DNA of 64,000 nt from contig NZ_FRDN01000008.1 of assembly GCF_900143285.1 (NCBI RefSeq), forward strand, positions 67,926 to 131,925, in the 5' to 3' direction. Source of the DNA: Desulfitobacterium chlororespirans DSM 11544. Lineage in GTDB: Bacteria > Bacillota > Desulfitobacteriia > Desulfitobacteriales > Desulfitobacteriaceae. The notes beneath the pieces were generated by a model. It was given only the letters and a program-made list of their open reading frames with translations. It did no database searches and was not told where the DNA came from. The position numbers and the translations under genes were made by a program. Each line of letters opens with the position of its first letter. The stretch's first letter is position 1. Positions 8,256 to 17,104 of this stretch are shown in pieces.

Positions 8256-10441
8256 TATACTACGCGCACAGTCGCAAAGATGACATTCCTGAGCAGACGT
8301 ATGCGGAGCATGTTTGTGGTGTAAGGTCGCGGGGCCGCGATTATGTTCAAGAGATAAGCTGCTATGCAAAATGTGATAATACACTGCTGTCACAGATTAT
8401 AGAAAAAGCGTCCACCATTCATGATCTGGGCAAACTGAATAAGGAAAATCAGGATGTGCTTGCCGGTAAAAATACAGCCAAATTTCTTCCGCAAAATCAT
8501 GTTGATGCAGGAGTCGCTTATTTTTTGAATAGCCAACACCCTTCAGTTCTTTCTGCTGCTGTGATTCAGGCCCATCACGTTGGTTTTCCTGATTTTACTG
8601 TCGAAGTGGATAGGGGTGATGCAGCTTTTCGAGATAGAGCCATTGCGTCTGATGTAGATAGAGAGTTGTCGGAACTTGAAGCCATCCATAGCCACCTCGT
8701 TGATAGTCAGTTTGAGTATGGTGAGGAAGAAATCAAGGGAGATAAATCAGTTTTTCTGAGGATGCTCTTATCATGCCTCGTCGATGCGGATCACACCGAT
8801 ACGGCCACCCATTACCGGAAGTATCCGGCCGAAATGAGCCCGGTCAGATTGCGCGCTGCGGAACGGCTTGCCCAATTAGACCGGCACATTGCCGGGCTGA
8901 AGCAAACAGGAGCTGATGATGATCGGAATGCTTTACGCAATGAGATGTATGTGGCGTGTCGAAACGCTGACATCGATGCCGGTATAACTTCCTGTGATAG
9001 TCCAGTTGGCTCCGGAAAGACGACGGCGATCATGGCCCATTTGCTTGCACAGGCAGAGAAGCGCGGACTGCGGCGTATCTTTGTTGTACTGCCTTTTACA
9101 AATATCATTAAACAATCCGTAGACATCTATCGGAAGACACTTGTTTTGCCGGGGGAAAACGCTGAGGAGGTTGTAGCGGAACTGCATCACCGGGCGGACT
9201 TCGAGAGCAAGGACGCCAGACACCTTACTGCGTTATGGAGAGCGCCCATTATTGTGACAACGGCTGTTGCTTTTTTTGAAACGCTGGCCTCGAATTCCAC
9301 CGCAGCCCTGCGCCGCTTGCATGAATTGCCCGGCAGTGCTGTTTTTGTGGATGAATCCCATGCTGCATTGCCGGTGAAACTTCTGCCTATTGCCTGGAAG
9401 TGGATCAATGTTTATGCTGCGGAATGGAGCTGCTATTGGGTTCTGGCGTCCGGTTCATTGAATCGATTCTGGACAATACCGGAAATTACAGGAGACGAAA
9501 GTTTCCACCCTGTACCGGAAATCATTGATGATGAACTGCGCAAACGCCTTGCAGTCTATGAAAACAATCGGATTTCTTATCATTGTGATTTATTCCCCAA
9601 AGGCACGGCGGAGCTTGCTCAATGGATCAGCGGTTTTCCGGGGCCGAGACTGGTTATCTTGAACACAGTTCAAAGTGCTGCTGTATTAGCGGACTATTTT
9701 TCAGAGCACTTTGGCCGAGAATGTGTCGAGCATCTGTCTACAGCTTTGACTCCAGATGATCGGGGCAACACTCTCGAACGGATAAAAAAGCGCTTGATGG
9801 ATAAAAAGGCTACGAATTGGACCCTGATCGCAACATCATGTATTGAAGCCGGTGTAAACCTGTCTTTCAGAACTGGATTTCGTGAACTTGGTCCGTTGGT
9901 ATCGCTGCTGCAAGCTTCGGGGCGTGTCAATCGGGAAGGGGTTCTTGATAATGCGGAGATGTGGACATTTTGTATTTTAGAAGATGGAATGCTGAAGCTT
10001 AATCCTGGTTTAAAAGAGGCCGCCGCTGTTCTTAAAAGGTATTTTGAAGGGAACAGAGCCATTGTGCCGGAATTGAGCACCCAATCCCTCACTGATGAAA
10101 TCGCTTTATATGGGCTGTCTGGAAAACATAAAAACTTGGTCACCAATGAGAAATTGCAAAATTTTCGTAAGGTAGAAGAGGATTTCAAGGTAATTGACAG
10201 CGATACTCGTCTTGTAGTTGTTGACCCGAGTATGGCAAAACGTTTGCAATATGGAAAAGTCGATTGGAAAAAACTTCAAAAAGCCTCGGTTCAAATTGCC
10301 AAATATAAATTGGATGAACTGAGAACGCCTATGGTAATGGATAAAATATACAGGTGGAACCTGGAATACGATGGCTTTCTCGGTTATATGGCTGGTATCG
10401 TGAAATTAAAAAAGTATAGCGGAGGGGCAATCATCATTTGA
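8252..10441 (+). CDS. cas3: Cas3 HD nuclease-helicase
   Basis: The 729-residue protein degrades invader DNA after Cascade recruitment. The N-terminal HD nuclease has IHDLGKL and QAHHVG. The helicase has Walker A SPVGSGKTT, the DExH box VFVDESHA, motif III LASGSLN and motif VI QASGRVNREG, so all catalytic parts are present. It overlaps cas7 by four bases. Unusually for I-C, where cas3 normally leads the operon, it sits between cas7 and cas4. Confidence 0.92.
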   Translation: MIYYAHSRKDDIPEQTYAEHVCGVRSRGRDYVQEISCYAKCDNTLLSQIIEKASTIHDLGKLNKENQDVLAGKNTAKFLPQNHVDAGVAYFLNSQHPSVLSAAVIQAHHVGFPDFTVEVDRGDAAFRDRAIASDVDRELSELEAIHSHLVDSQFEYGEEEIKGDKSVFLRMLLSCLVDADHTDTATHYRKYPAEMSPVRLRAAERLAQLDRHIAGLKQTGADDDRNALRNEMYVACRNADIDAGITSCDSPVGSGKTTAIMAHLLAQAEKRGLRRIFVVLPFTNIIKQSVDIYRKTLVLPGENAEEVVAELHHRADFESKDARHLTALWRAPIIVTTAVAFFETLASNSTAALRRLHELPGSAVFVDESHAALPVKLLPIAWKWINVYAAEWSCYWVLASGSLNRFWTIPEITGDESFHPVPEIIDDELRKRLAVYENNRISYHCDLFPKGTAELAQWISGFPGPRLVILNTVQSAAVLADYFSEHFGRECVEHLSTALTPDDRGNTLERIKKRLMDKKATNWTLIATSCIEAGVNLSFRTGFRELGPLVSLLQASGRVNREGVLDNAEMWTFCILEDGMLKLNPGLKEAAAVLKRYFEGNRAIVPELSTQSLTDEIALYGLSGKHKNLVTNEKLQNFRKVEEDFKVIDSDTRLVVVDPSMAKRLQYGKVDWKKLQKASVQIAKYKLDELRTPMVMDKIYRWNLEYDGFLGYMAGIVKLKKYSGGAIII

Positions 10442-10494
10442 TTTACTGGAGATTGTGAATGGCGAAAAGACACGACATTATCTGGAGGTTTTGA

Positions 10495-11166
10495 ATGGAA
10501 TACCAAGAAGACGATTTCCTGCTCTTATCGGGCATCCAGCACTATGTGTTTTGCAAACGCCAATGGGCCTTGATCCACATTGAACAGCAATGGCAGGAAA
10601 ACTTCCGTACCATCGAAGGGGCAATCCTGCACGAGAAAACCCATGACTCGACGATCAAGGAAAAGCGGGGAGCGCTGATTATTTCCCGGGGTATGGGGAT
10701 TTTTTCCCGTACCCTGGGGATCACCGGAGCCTGTGATGTGGTGGAGTTTCATAAGTCCCGGGACGGAGTCACCCTTTATGGCCGGGAGGGGACTTACCAG
10801 CCGGTTCCTGTGGAATACAAGCGGGGCAAACCCAAGCAGGATAATGCGGATGTGCTGCAGTTATGCGCTCAGGCCATGTGTTTGGAAGAGATGCTCCTCT
10901 GCACCATACCGGAAGGATTTCTATATTATGGTGAACCCAGACGCAGAACGAAAGTTATCCTGGATGAGGAGATTCGAGAGGAAGTCAAAAGGATTTGCCA
11001 GGAGATGCACGATCTCTATGCCAAGAGATATACCCCTAAAGTTAAAACGACAAAAGCATGCCGAGCCTGCTCCCTCAGTGAACTCTGTCTGCCCAAGCTG
11101 TGCAAGAACCCATCGGCCCTGGACTATATGAAGAAAATGATTGCAGAGATCGAGGTTGAGCCATGA
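10495..11166 (+). CDS. cas4: Cas4 exonuclease
   Basis: A 223-residue RecB-like nuclease that trims prespacers at the PAM side and works with Cas1-Cas2. The N-terminal Cys in VFCKRQWAL and the C-terminal group CRACSLSELCLPKLC supply the four Fe-S ligands, and PVEYKRGKPK contains the nuclease Glu and Lys. TGGAGG lies before ATG 10495. The stop overlaps the start of cas1 (ATGA). Confidence 0.92.
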   Translation: MEYQEDDFLLLSGIQHYVFCKRQWALIHIEQQWQENFRTIEGAILHEKTHDSTIKEKRGALIISRGMGIFSRTLGITGACDVVEFHKSRDGVTLYGREGTYQPVPVEYKRGKPKQDNADVLQLCAQAMCLEEMLLCTIPEGFLYYGEPRRRTKVILDEEIREEVKRICQEMHDLYAKRYTPKVKTTKACRACSLSELCLPKLCKNPSALDYMKKMIAEIEVEP

Positions 11167-12194
11167 GAAAATTATTGAATACCCTCTATGTGACTTCTCC
11201 CAATACTTATCTATCTCTTGACGGGGAAAATATTGTGATTTTGAAGGATGATGTGGAGGCCTTGCGAGTCCCTTTGCATAATCTGGAGAGCATCATTGCC
11301 TTTGGCTATACTGGGGCCAGCCCGGCTTTGATGGGTGCCTGTGCCAAGCGCAATATCTCCTTGAGCTTTATGAAATCCAGCGGAAAATTTCTGGGCAGAG
11401 TAGTGGGGGAAGTCAGAGGGAATGTCACTTTAAGAAAAGCGCAATACAGACTTTCGGATGATGAAGCGGCAAGCCATAGAATTGCCAAGAGTTTTATCTT
11501 GGGGAAAGTATATAATTCCCGCTGGGTAGTGGAGCGGGCCACCCGGGATCATGGGGCAAGGCTGGATGTAGAGAAATTAAAGGGAGTCTGCCAAACCCTG
11601 GCTAATGCTCTGAAATTGGTCGAGAACAGTAAGGATTTGGACCAGCTGCGGGGTGTTGAGGGGGAGGCTGCAGCCCAGTATTTCCGGGTGCTGGATGATC
11701 TGATTCTCCAGCAGAAGGAAGACTTTTACTTCAAATGTCGTAATAAACGGCCTCCTCTGGACAATGTTAATGCTATGCTCTCCTTTGTCTATACCTTGTT
11801 GGCTCATGATGCCGCTGCTGCTCTGGAAACAGTGGGGCTGGACCCCTATGTAGGATTTTTGCACCGGGATAGACCGGGAAGAATCTCACTGGCCCTGGAT
11901 CTGATGGAAGAGCTGCGGGCAGTTTTTGCAGATCGCTTTGTTCTTTCTTTGATCAATAGAAGGGAAGTCAATCCCAGCGGGTTCACCCGGATGGAAAACG
12001 GAGCAGTTGTAATGGATGATGATACAAGAAGAGATATCCTCAAGGCATGGCAAAGCAGGAAACAGGAAGAGATAAAGCATCCTTTTTTGCAGGAGAAAAT
12101 GGAGTGGGGGCTGGTGCCCTATGCTCAGGCTATGCTGCTGGCCCGGTTTATCCGGGGAGATTTGGACGGATATCCGGCCTTTATGTGGAAGTAG
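11163..12194 (+). CDS. cas1: Cas1 integrase, type I-C
   Basis: This 343-residue protein is the integrase of spacer acquisition. It has the I-C N-terminus (MRKLLNTLYVTSPNTYLSLD), the catalytic Glu region RGVEGEAAAQYF near residue 165, the His in LDPYVGFLHRDRPG near 230 and the Asp/Leu-rich DLMEELR. It overlaps cas4 by four bases and is followed directly by cas2, whose GTG start follows its stop codon without a gap. Confidence 0.93.
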   Translation: MRKLLNTLYVTSPNTYLSLDGENIVILKDDVEALRVPLHNLESIIAFGYTGASPALMGACAKRNISLSFMKSSGKFLGRVVGEVRGNVTLRKAQYRLSDDEAASHRIAKSFILGKVYNSRWVVERATRDHGARLDVEKLKGVCQTLANALKLVENSKDLDQLRGVEGEAAAQYFRVLDDLILQQKEDFYFKCRNKRPPLDNVNAMLSFVYTLLAHDAAAALETVGLDPYVGFLHRDRPGRISLALDLMEELRAVFADRFVLSLINRREVNPSGFTRMENGAVVMDDDTRRDILKAWQSRKQEEIKHPFLQEKMEWGLVPYAQAMLLARFIRGDLDGYPAFMWK

Positions 12195-12494
12195 GTGAGG
12201 AAGATTTTAGTGCTGATCACGTATGATGTTAACACCCAAACCGCGGCAGGAAGAAAGCGGCTGCGTCAGGTTGCTAAGCAGTGTGTGAACTATGGACAAC
12301 GTGTCCAAAATTCTGTTTTTGAATGTGTGCTGGATGCGGCAAAATTCCGCGAGGTTCAGCATAAGCTGGAGCAGATCATTGATACAGAGACGGATAGCCT
12401 GAGGTTCTATATGCTGGGGAATAATTATAAGAACAAGGTTGAGCATATTGGGGCCAGGCCTTCGTTTAATGTTGAGGATACTTTGATTATTTAG
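12195..12494 (+). CDS. cas2: Cas2
   Basis: A 99-residue protein of the Cas1-Cas2 integration complex. The ferredoxin-like start ILVLITYDVNT with its conserved Asp and the segment RVQNSVFECVLD are typical. The start is GTG 12195, immediately after the cas1 stop, so translation is probably coupled. It is the last cas gene before the leader and array. Confidence 0.93.
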   Translation: MRKILVLITYDVNTQTAAGRKRLRQVAKQCVNYGQRVQNSVFECVLDAAKFREVQHKLEQIIDTETDSLRFYMLGNNYKNKVEHIGARPSFNVEDTLII

Positions 12495-12664
12495 TGCGAA
12501 CCTATAATGCACAGCAAATCCTCGGGAGGTTCGCACCGCGAAATGAGAGGGAATTTGCTGAAATTTGTAGGGGAAATGATAGGAATGTGCTGTAGTGGGG
12601 GGAAGAAGTTTAAGAAAATGAACAAAAGTTGACTTTAAGTAGATAGTTTTGATTACTTTTTGCA
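12495..12664 (+). promoter_or_regulatory. CRISPR leader
   Basis: The 170 bases between cas2 and the first repeat contain no gene. They begin with a 10-bp inverted repeat (GTGCGAACCT at 12494-12503 with AGGTTCGCAC at 12527-12536), then purine-rich and finally AT-rich DNA next to repeat 1, as expected for a leader carrying the array promoter and the Cas1-Cas2 anchoring site. The array is read away from cas2. Confidence 0.65.
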
Positions 12665-13369
12665 GTCGAGGCCTCTGCGAGGCTCGAGGGTTGAAATTTG
12701 ATGGCCTCCCGTTGCTCCGGGGCATAGATGACGGTCGAGGCCTCTGCGAGGCTCGAGGGTTGAAATATGGCAGGGCGAATACCTGGTTGACCAGCATAAG
12801 GTCGAGGCCTCTGCGAGGCTCGAGGGTTGAAATAGTCTGAGCTTTACTGTCCTTTGTGACCTTTGCGGTCGAGGCCTCTGCGAGGCTCGAGGGTTGAAAT
12901 TGCGACAAAAAACGACTTTCAGCTTAAAAATATGGTCGAGGCCTCTGCGAGGCTCGAGGGTTGAAATCTCATCGTTTGTGGGAAGATTTCGATGACCTTT
13001 TGGGTCGAGGCCTCTGCGAGGCTCGAGGGTTGAAAGTGCTAAACGCGGGGCCCTTTTCCTCTTAGCAGGGTCGAGGCCTCTGCGAGGCTCGAGGGTTGAA
13101 ATAAAAGGATAATAAGAAGAAGGAGGAGGAATATCAGTCGAGGCCTCTGCGAGGCTCGAGGGTTGAAATATTACTTGTCCATGTTTATATTACACCAATC
13201 AGGTCGAGGCCTCTGCGAGGCTCGAGGGTTGAAATACTCAAGATCAGATGGCTGATGCCCTGGGTGTAAAGTCGAGGCCTCTGCGAGGCTCGAGGGTTGA
13301 AATCTATATTTGTATAGTTGTAATCTTGTCCTCTATGTCGAGGCCTCTGCGAGGCTCGAGGGTTGAAAT
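12665..13369 (+). CRISPR. CRISPR array, 11 repeats of 33 nt and 10 spacers
   Basis: Repeats start at 12665, 12734, 12801, 12868, 12935, 13004, 13070, 13137, 13203, 13271 and 13337. Each begins GTCGAGGCCTCTGCGAGG and ends GGGTTGAAAT; repeat 6 ends in G in place of T. Spacers are 33-36 nt. The repeat folds as an 8-bp stem (CGAG-CCTC with GAGGCTCG) with one bulged G, which accounts for 33 nt against the usual 32 of type I-C. The GTCG start and TTGAAAT end are typical of I-C. Near-perfect repeats and an adjacent complete cas set suggest an active system. Confidence 0.98.
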
Positions 13370-13392
13370 GGGTTATATCTCTGAAATATGAT

Positions 13393-13420
13393 AGAGGATG
13401 CCAAATAAAAGGCATCCTCT
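13393..13420. terminator. Bidirectional terminator after the CRISPR array
   Basis: A 10-bp stem (AGAGGATGCC with GGCATCCTCT) with an 8-nt loop lies between the last repeat and the convergent minus-strand membrane-protein gene. Confidence 0.65.
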
Positions 13421-13436
13421 AACTTTTGTATTGAAG

Positions 13437-14465
13437 TTATTGCGGTTTCTTATATTTTAAGGTTCTATAGATTGCCTGACCACACTCGGCCAAAGAGCAA
13501 ACTACGATAACAATGGAAATAAAAACAACAAACAAGTTCGGTCCGCTCGCTCCCATGAAGCTTAACAGGTCAAAGCTGCTCCAATCAACACTTTGCAGAA
13601 AGGCTATAAACTCCGCGCTAAACAAATCCGGCCTATTAAATAGATAAATCATGATGCACATGTTGATTATAGTGCTTACAACAACTGCACCGCAAACAAT
13701 TGGCGTCCATCTGCGGACCTTGATTTTGAAAATACATGCTCCCACACCTAATATAGCCATGACTGCAATAGCGGGGACACAGCTTGCCAAAAAGCTGGGA
13801 CTGAAAAGGGTGCGTATTTGTGTATCACCATTTAGGATAACAAAAGCGATGGGTAATACTCCGCGGCATATCAAAATACCTAAAATAGAGAATACAACAG
13901 TTAATACCAGCTCTGCAATGCTGTCTGACAATTTTATTTTACCTTTGTCATCAGGCAAGGCTTCCGGCAAATCTTCGATTTTCCATTCCTGCTCTTTGCT
14001 TTTATCGGACTTAGCACCTGTACGATCGGCGATTACAAAACCAACCGTTGTCCATATGAGTGCTTGAAAAACCGCAGATATGCCCATAGCAATACCCTTT
14101 GAGAAAATATTGCTCATCAAATAAGGCAAATCAACCATGCCATCTTTAATAGCATCGATAGCTCCCAGAATCATGCCGATAACCAAAACCACAACGCCAA
14201 CCAGAGGCAAAACCCACTTTAAGACACGCACATAATCGTCGTAAACAGCCGGAGATATCAGGTAGCGGGGTTTTTGCCGGTATTTTTCCGCTAATGAAGC
14301 GGGCGAGCCTAAATTATACAACACCATTTTTCTTGCGTTTTCGTCCGCATTCTCCGGCAGCATGTCATAGATATTGGATTTCAACTCTTTACTTACTTCA
14401 TCCCGGTCTTTTTCCGGGAGGCGGCGTATAACATCATAAACATAACGCTCAATCAGATTATCCAT
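13437..14465 (-). CDS. Membrane protein with N-terminal HAAS-type signalling domain
   Basis: The 342-residue protein starts with a cytoplasmic helical module (DNLIERYVYDVIRRLPEKDR, ending LGSPASLAEKYRQKPRYLI) of the kind placed next to PadR regulators, then has about six membrane segments. The open frame continues to 14495, but ATG 14465 has GGGAGG at proper distance and overlaps the end of padR by eight bases. Such PadR-coupled proteins are thought to sense or transmit envelope signals; substrate or partner is unknown here. Confidence 0.75.
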   Translation of the reverse strand: MDNLIERYVYDVIRRLPEKDRDEVSKELKSNIYDMLPENADENARKMVLYNLGSPASLAEKYRQKPRYLISPAVYDDYVRVLKWVLPLVGVVVLVIGMILGAIDAIKDGMVDLPYLMSNIFSKGIAMGISAVFQALIWTTVGFVIADRTGAKSDKSKEQEWKIEDLPEALPDDKGKIKLSDSIAELVLTVVFSILGILICRGVLPIAFVILNGDTQIRTLFSPSFLASCVPAIAVMAILGVGACIFKIKVRRWTPIVCGAVVVSTIINMCIMIYLFNRPDLFSAEFIAFLQSVDWSSFDLLSFMGASGPNLFVVFISIVIVVCSLAECGQAIYRTLKYKKPQ

Positions 14466-14805
14466 TACATTTATCCTCCCCGCAAATGGATTCAATGCTG
14501 TTCTGCAGTTTTTTCCATTCTGTCATCAATGCTTTATACACCATTTCGCCTTTTTCGTTGACAGTATAATATTTTCTTGGCCTGCTTTCACCTGTGTCCC
14601 AATCGCTGACAAGTAAGCCCTGATTTTCCAGCCGCCGCAAAAGGGGGTAGAGTGTGTTGGCTTCAACGTCTATTTGCTTTTCCTGCATTGTTTGCAGCAA
14701 TGCATAGCCATAGTGCGGTTGTTTCAAACATCCCAAAACCGCCAGTGTCAAGCTGCCCCGGCGTAGTTCCGTGATAAAGTTTTGCATTTGCTCATTCTCT
14801 GACAT
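14458..14805 (-). CDS. PadR-family transcriptional regulator
   Basis: A 115-residue PadR repressor of the short subfamily. The winged helix is visible in ELRRGSLTLAVLGCLKQPHY, followed by GYALLQTMQ and NTLYPLLRRLENQGLL, then RPRKYYTVNEKG. The downstream membrane-protein gene overlaps its stop, so the two are one operon. A palindrome within its own promoter (14828-14840) suggests autoregulation. Confidence 0.92.
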   Translation of the reverse strand: MSENEQMQNFITELRRGSLTLAVLGCLKQPHYGYALLQTMQEKQIDVEANTLYPLLRRLENQGLLVSDWDTGESRPRKYYTVNEKGEMVYKALMTEWKKLQNSIESICGEDKCNG

Positions 14806-14820
14806 CGTATCACCCCGTCA

Positions 14821-14850
14821 TTATTATACTGTGTCATACACAATATCGTC
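14821..14850 (-). promoter_or_regulatory. padR promoter with operator between -35 and -10
   Basis: On the minus strand TTGACG (14850-14845) and TATAAT (14826-14821) are separated by 18 bp. The spacer holds the inverted repeat TGTGT-CAT-ACACA (14828-14840), so a bound dimer would block RNA polymerase. This is a typical PadR autoregulatory layout. Confidence 0.6.
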
Positions 14851-15110
14851 AATTCAAACTTATTGTAATAATAATCGAATGTCGGAGAATCCCGGTGTCG
14901 TAATCCTTTTTTAGTCATCGCAGTGGGGAAAGTTGCTCTTTTTCCTTTTTCCCTCACGATTTGCCACCATTCGTGAATTTTTAACTTTTTCGTAAGAATT
15001 TTTAAAGGTTTTTGTAAAGCACTCCGGCTCAAAACTTGATAATGTGAAGAGGATGAAAGAGGCATGACGGAAAGCACCGCAGCCTGGCATAAAGTGGAGA
15101 GTGAGCAGAT

Positions 15111-17042
15111 ATGGATTGCAGCACAAAAACAAATCAATTCAATGAGCAGCCGAACCGGCAGTATAGGGGAAGAAGATTGAAGACAGTTGACCACGGCTAT
15201 ATGCCGGGGTTGGATGGCCTGAGGGCTTTGGCGGTGTTCGCCGTGATTTTTTATCACCTCAACTTGTCTTGGGCACCGGGAGGGCTTTTAGGGGTAACTT
15301 TATTTTTTGTGTTGTCAGGGTATTTGATCACCAATATTCTGCTGAAGCAATGGGAGAGCACCGGAACCATCGATTTGAAAGATTTCTGGCTGCGCCGGGC
15401 CCGGCGGCTACTGCCCGCGGTTTTTGTGATGCTGGCGGGGGTCATGGTCTGGATGCTGTTTTTCGCTCCGGAACGTCTGGCCGCCTTGAAGCAGGAAGCC
15501 TTGGCTGCGGTCTTCTATATCAGCAACTGGTACCTGATTTTCCATCAGGTCTCCTATTTTGAAAGCTTTGGCCCCCCATCTCCACTGGGGCATCTCTGGT
15601 CTTTAGCGGTAGAAGAACAATTCTATCTCTTTTGGCCCCTTCTTTTGGGACTGGGTCTGCGCTGGATTCGGCAGCGCAAATGGCTGGCTGTGGGAACCAT
15701 TGCGCTCACTTTGGCATCGGCTGCGGCTATGGCCTTGATCTATAGTCCGGGTCAGGATCCCAGCCGGGTCTATTACGGAACGGATACCCGGGCTTTCTCC
15801 CTGCTTGTCGGTGCCGCCCTGGCTATGGTGTGGCCCGGCGGGAAAATGACCGGCGAGCTTACCGGCTCCAAAAAGCTGATTCTGGATGGGGCAGGGGCAC
15901 TGGGGCTATTAACGGTTCTGCTGATGCTCGTGAAAACCAACCAATACCAACCCTTTCTCTATCAGGGCGGTCTGTTGCTTTTCTCCATTGCCGCGGCTGT
16001 TTTGGTAGCGGTTCTGGCCCATCCGGCCAGCAGTTTGGGCCGGTTCTTCAGTTGGGGGCCTTGGCGCTGGCTGGGAGAGTGCTCCTATGGAATCTACCTG
16101 TGGCATTACCCGGTGATCATTCTGACCAATCCGACTGTCAATACGGGAGGCGCGGACCTTTCCCGCAGCTTTTGGCAAATTGGCTTAAGTATCATTCTGG
16201 CTGTCCTGTCCCGCCATTTTATTGAGGACCCCATCCGCTACGGAAGGCGGAAACGGGGGCGGAGGCGGGTCCAGACCCTGCAATGGTGGCAGAAACCATT
16301 GGGTGCTGGTGCCAAAATGTCCCTGGGGATCATGCTGATGGTTTTACTGTTGTTTGTAATCCCTAATGGAGGGACAGGAATCTCAGCAAAAGCTATCGCC
16401 CAAAATCATGAAACAACAGAACAGGCCCAGAGCCAGACTCAGGAACAGGCTCAGAACCAGACTCAGGAACAGAATCAGAACCAAGATGGACATGGGACTC
16501 AGGCTCAGGAGACGGAGCAGGAGGATAGTAAAGACAAGGGAGAAGCCGCGGGGGCAGGGCAGGAAAATGAGATAACGATCATCGCCGATTCCGTCATGAT
16601 CAATGTAGCACCCATATTACAGGAACAATTTAAGGGAATTGTTATCGACGCCCAGCTGGGCAGACAGATGTACCAGGCCTCGGAGGTCATTGCCGGGCTT
16701 CGGGAAGAAGGGAAGCTGGGAAAAACCGTCGTGATTCAATTAGGCAACAACGGTCCCTTCAGTGAGAAACAACTCAAAGAGACCTTGGACACCCTGCCGG
16801 GAAGTACGGAAATTCTCCTGGTCAATACCCGGGTTCCCAAGCCTTGGGAAGGGGAGGTCAATGAGACTTTGAATAAAGTTGCCCAGTCTTATCCAGGGGC
16901 TAAATTGATCGATTGGCATACGGTCAGCAAGGGCCACAACGATTACTTTTATAAAGACGGAGTTCATCTCACCCAGGCCGGGGTGGAAGCCTACGGGGAA
17001 ATGTTGGTCAAAGCCTTAGCTGTTGAAGAAAATGATTACTAA
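15111..17042 (+). CDS. OatA-like acyltransferase-3 with SGNH domain
   Basis: The 643-residue protein has an acyltransferase-3 membrane domain (about residues 30-390, about ten or eleven segments), opening with GLDGLRALAVFAVIFYHL and containing LWSLAVEEQFYLFWPL. A Gln-rich linker built of repeated QTQEQAQNQ-type units follows, then an extracytoplasmic SGNH esterase-like domain ending in DGVHLTQAG (Asp and His). It should O-acetylate peptidoglycan or another wall polymer, giving lysozyme resistance. The first SGNH block reads ADS where GDS is usual. A two-component system follows downstream. Confidence 0.88.
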   Translation: MDCSTKTNQFNEQPNRQYRGRRLKTVDHGYMPGLDGLRALAVFAVIFYHLNLSWAPGGLLGVTLFFVLSGYLITNILLKQWESTGTIDLKDFWLRRARRLLPAVFVMLAGVMVWMLFFAPERLAALKQEALAAVFYISNWYLIFHQVSYFESFGPPSPLGHLWSLAVEEQFYLFWPLLLGLGLRWIRQRKWLAVGTIALTLASAAAMALIYSPGQDPSRVYYGTDTRAFSLLVGAALAMVWPGGKMTGELTGSKKLILDGAGALGLLTVLLMLVKTNQYQPFLYQGGLLLFSIAAAVLVAVLAHPASSLGRFFSWGPWRWLGECSYGIYLWHYPVIILTNPTVNTGGADLSRSFWQIGLSIILAVLSRHFIEDPIRYGRRKRGRRRVQTLQWWQKPLGAGAKMSLGIMLMVLLLFVIPNGGTGISAKAIAQNHETTEQAQSQTQEQAQNQTQEQNQNQDGHGTQAQETEQEDSKDKGEAAGAGQENEITIIADSVMINVAPILQEQFKGIVIDAQLGRQMYQASEVIAGLREEGKLGKTVVIQLGNNGPFSEKQLKETLDTLPGSTEILLVNTRVPKPWEGEVNETLNKVAQSYPGAKLIDWHTVSKGHNDYFYKDGVHLTQAGVEAYGEMLVKALAVEENDY

Positions 17043-17104
17043 AATGATCGAATGAAAATCGTGTTATAATAAAGGCCTAAAGTAAAAAACTAAGGGATGG
17101 GACT

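Noticed and set aside
12207-12908. Long minus-strand frame over cas2 and the first CRISPR repeats
   Set aside because: It runs antisense through cas2 and reads the repeat as a peptide repeat; a by-product of the regular array.
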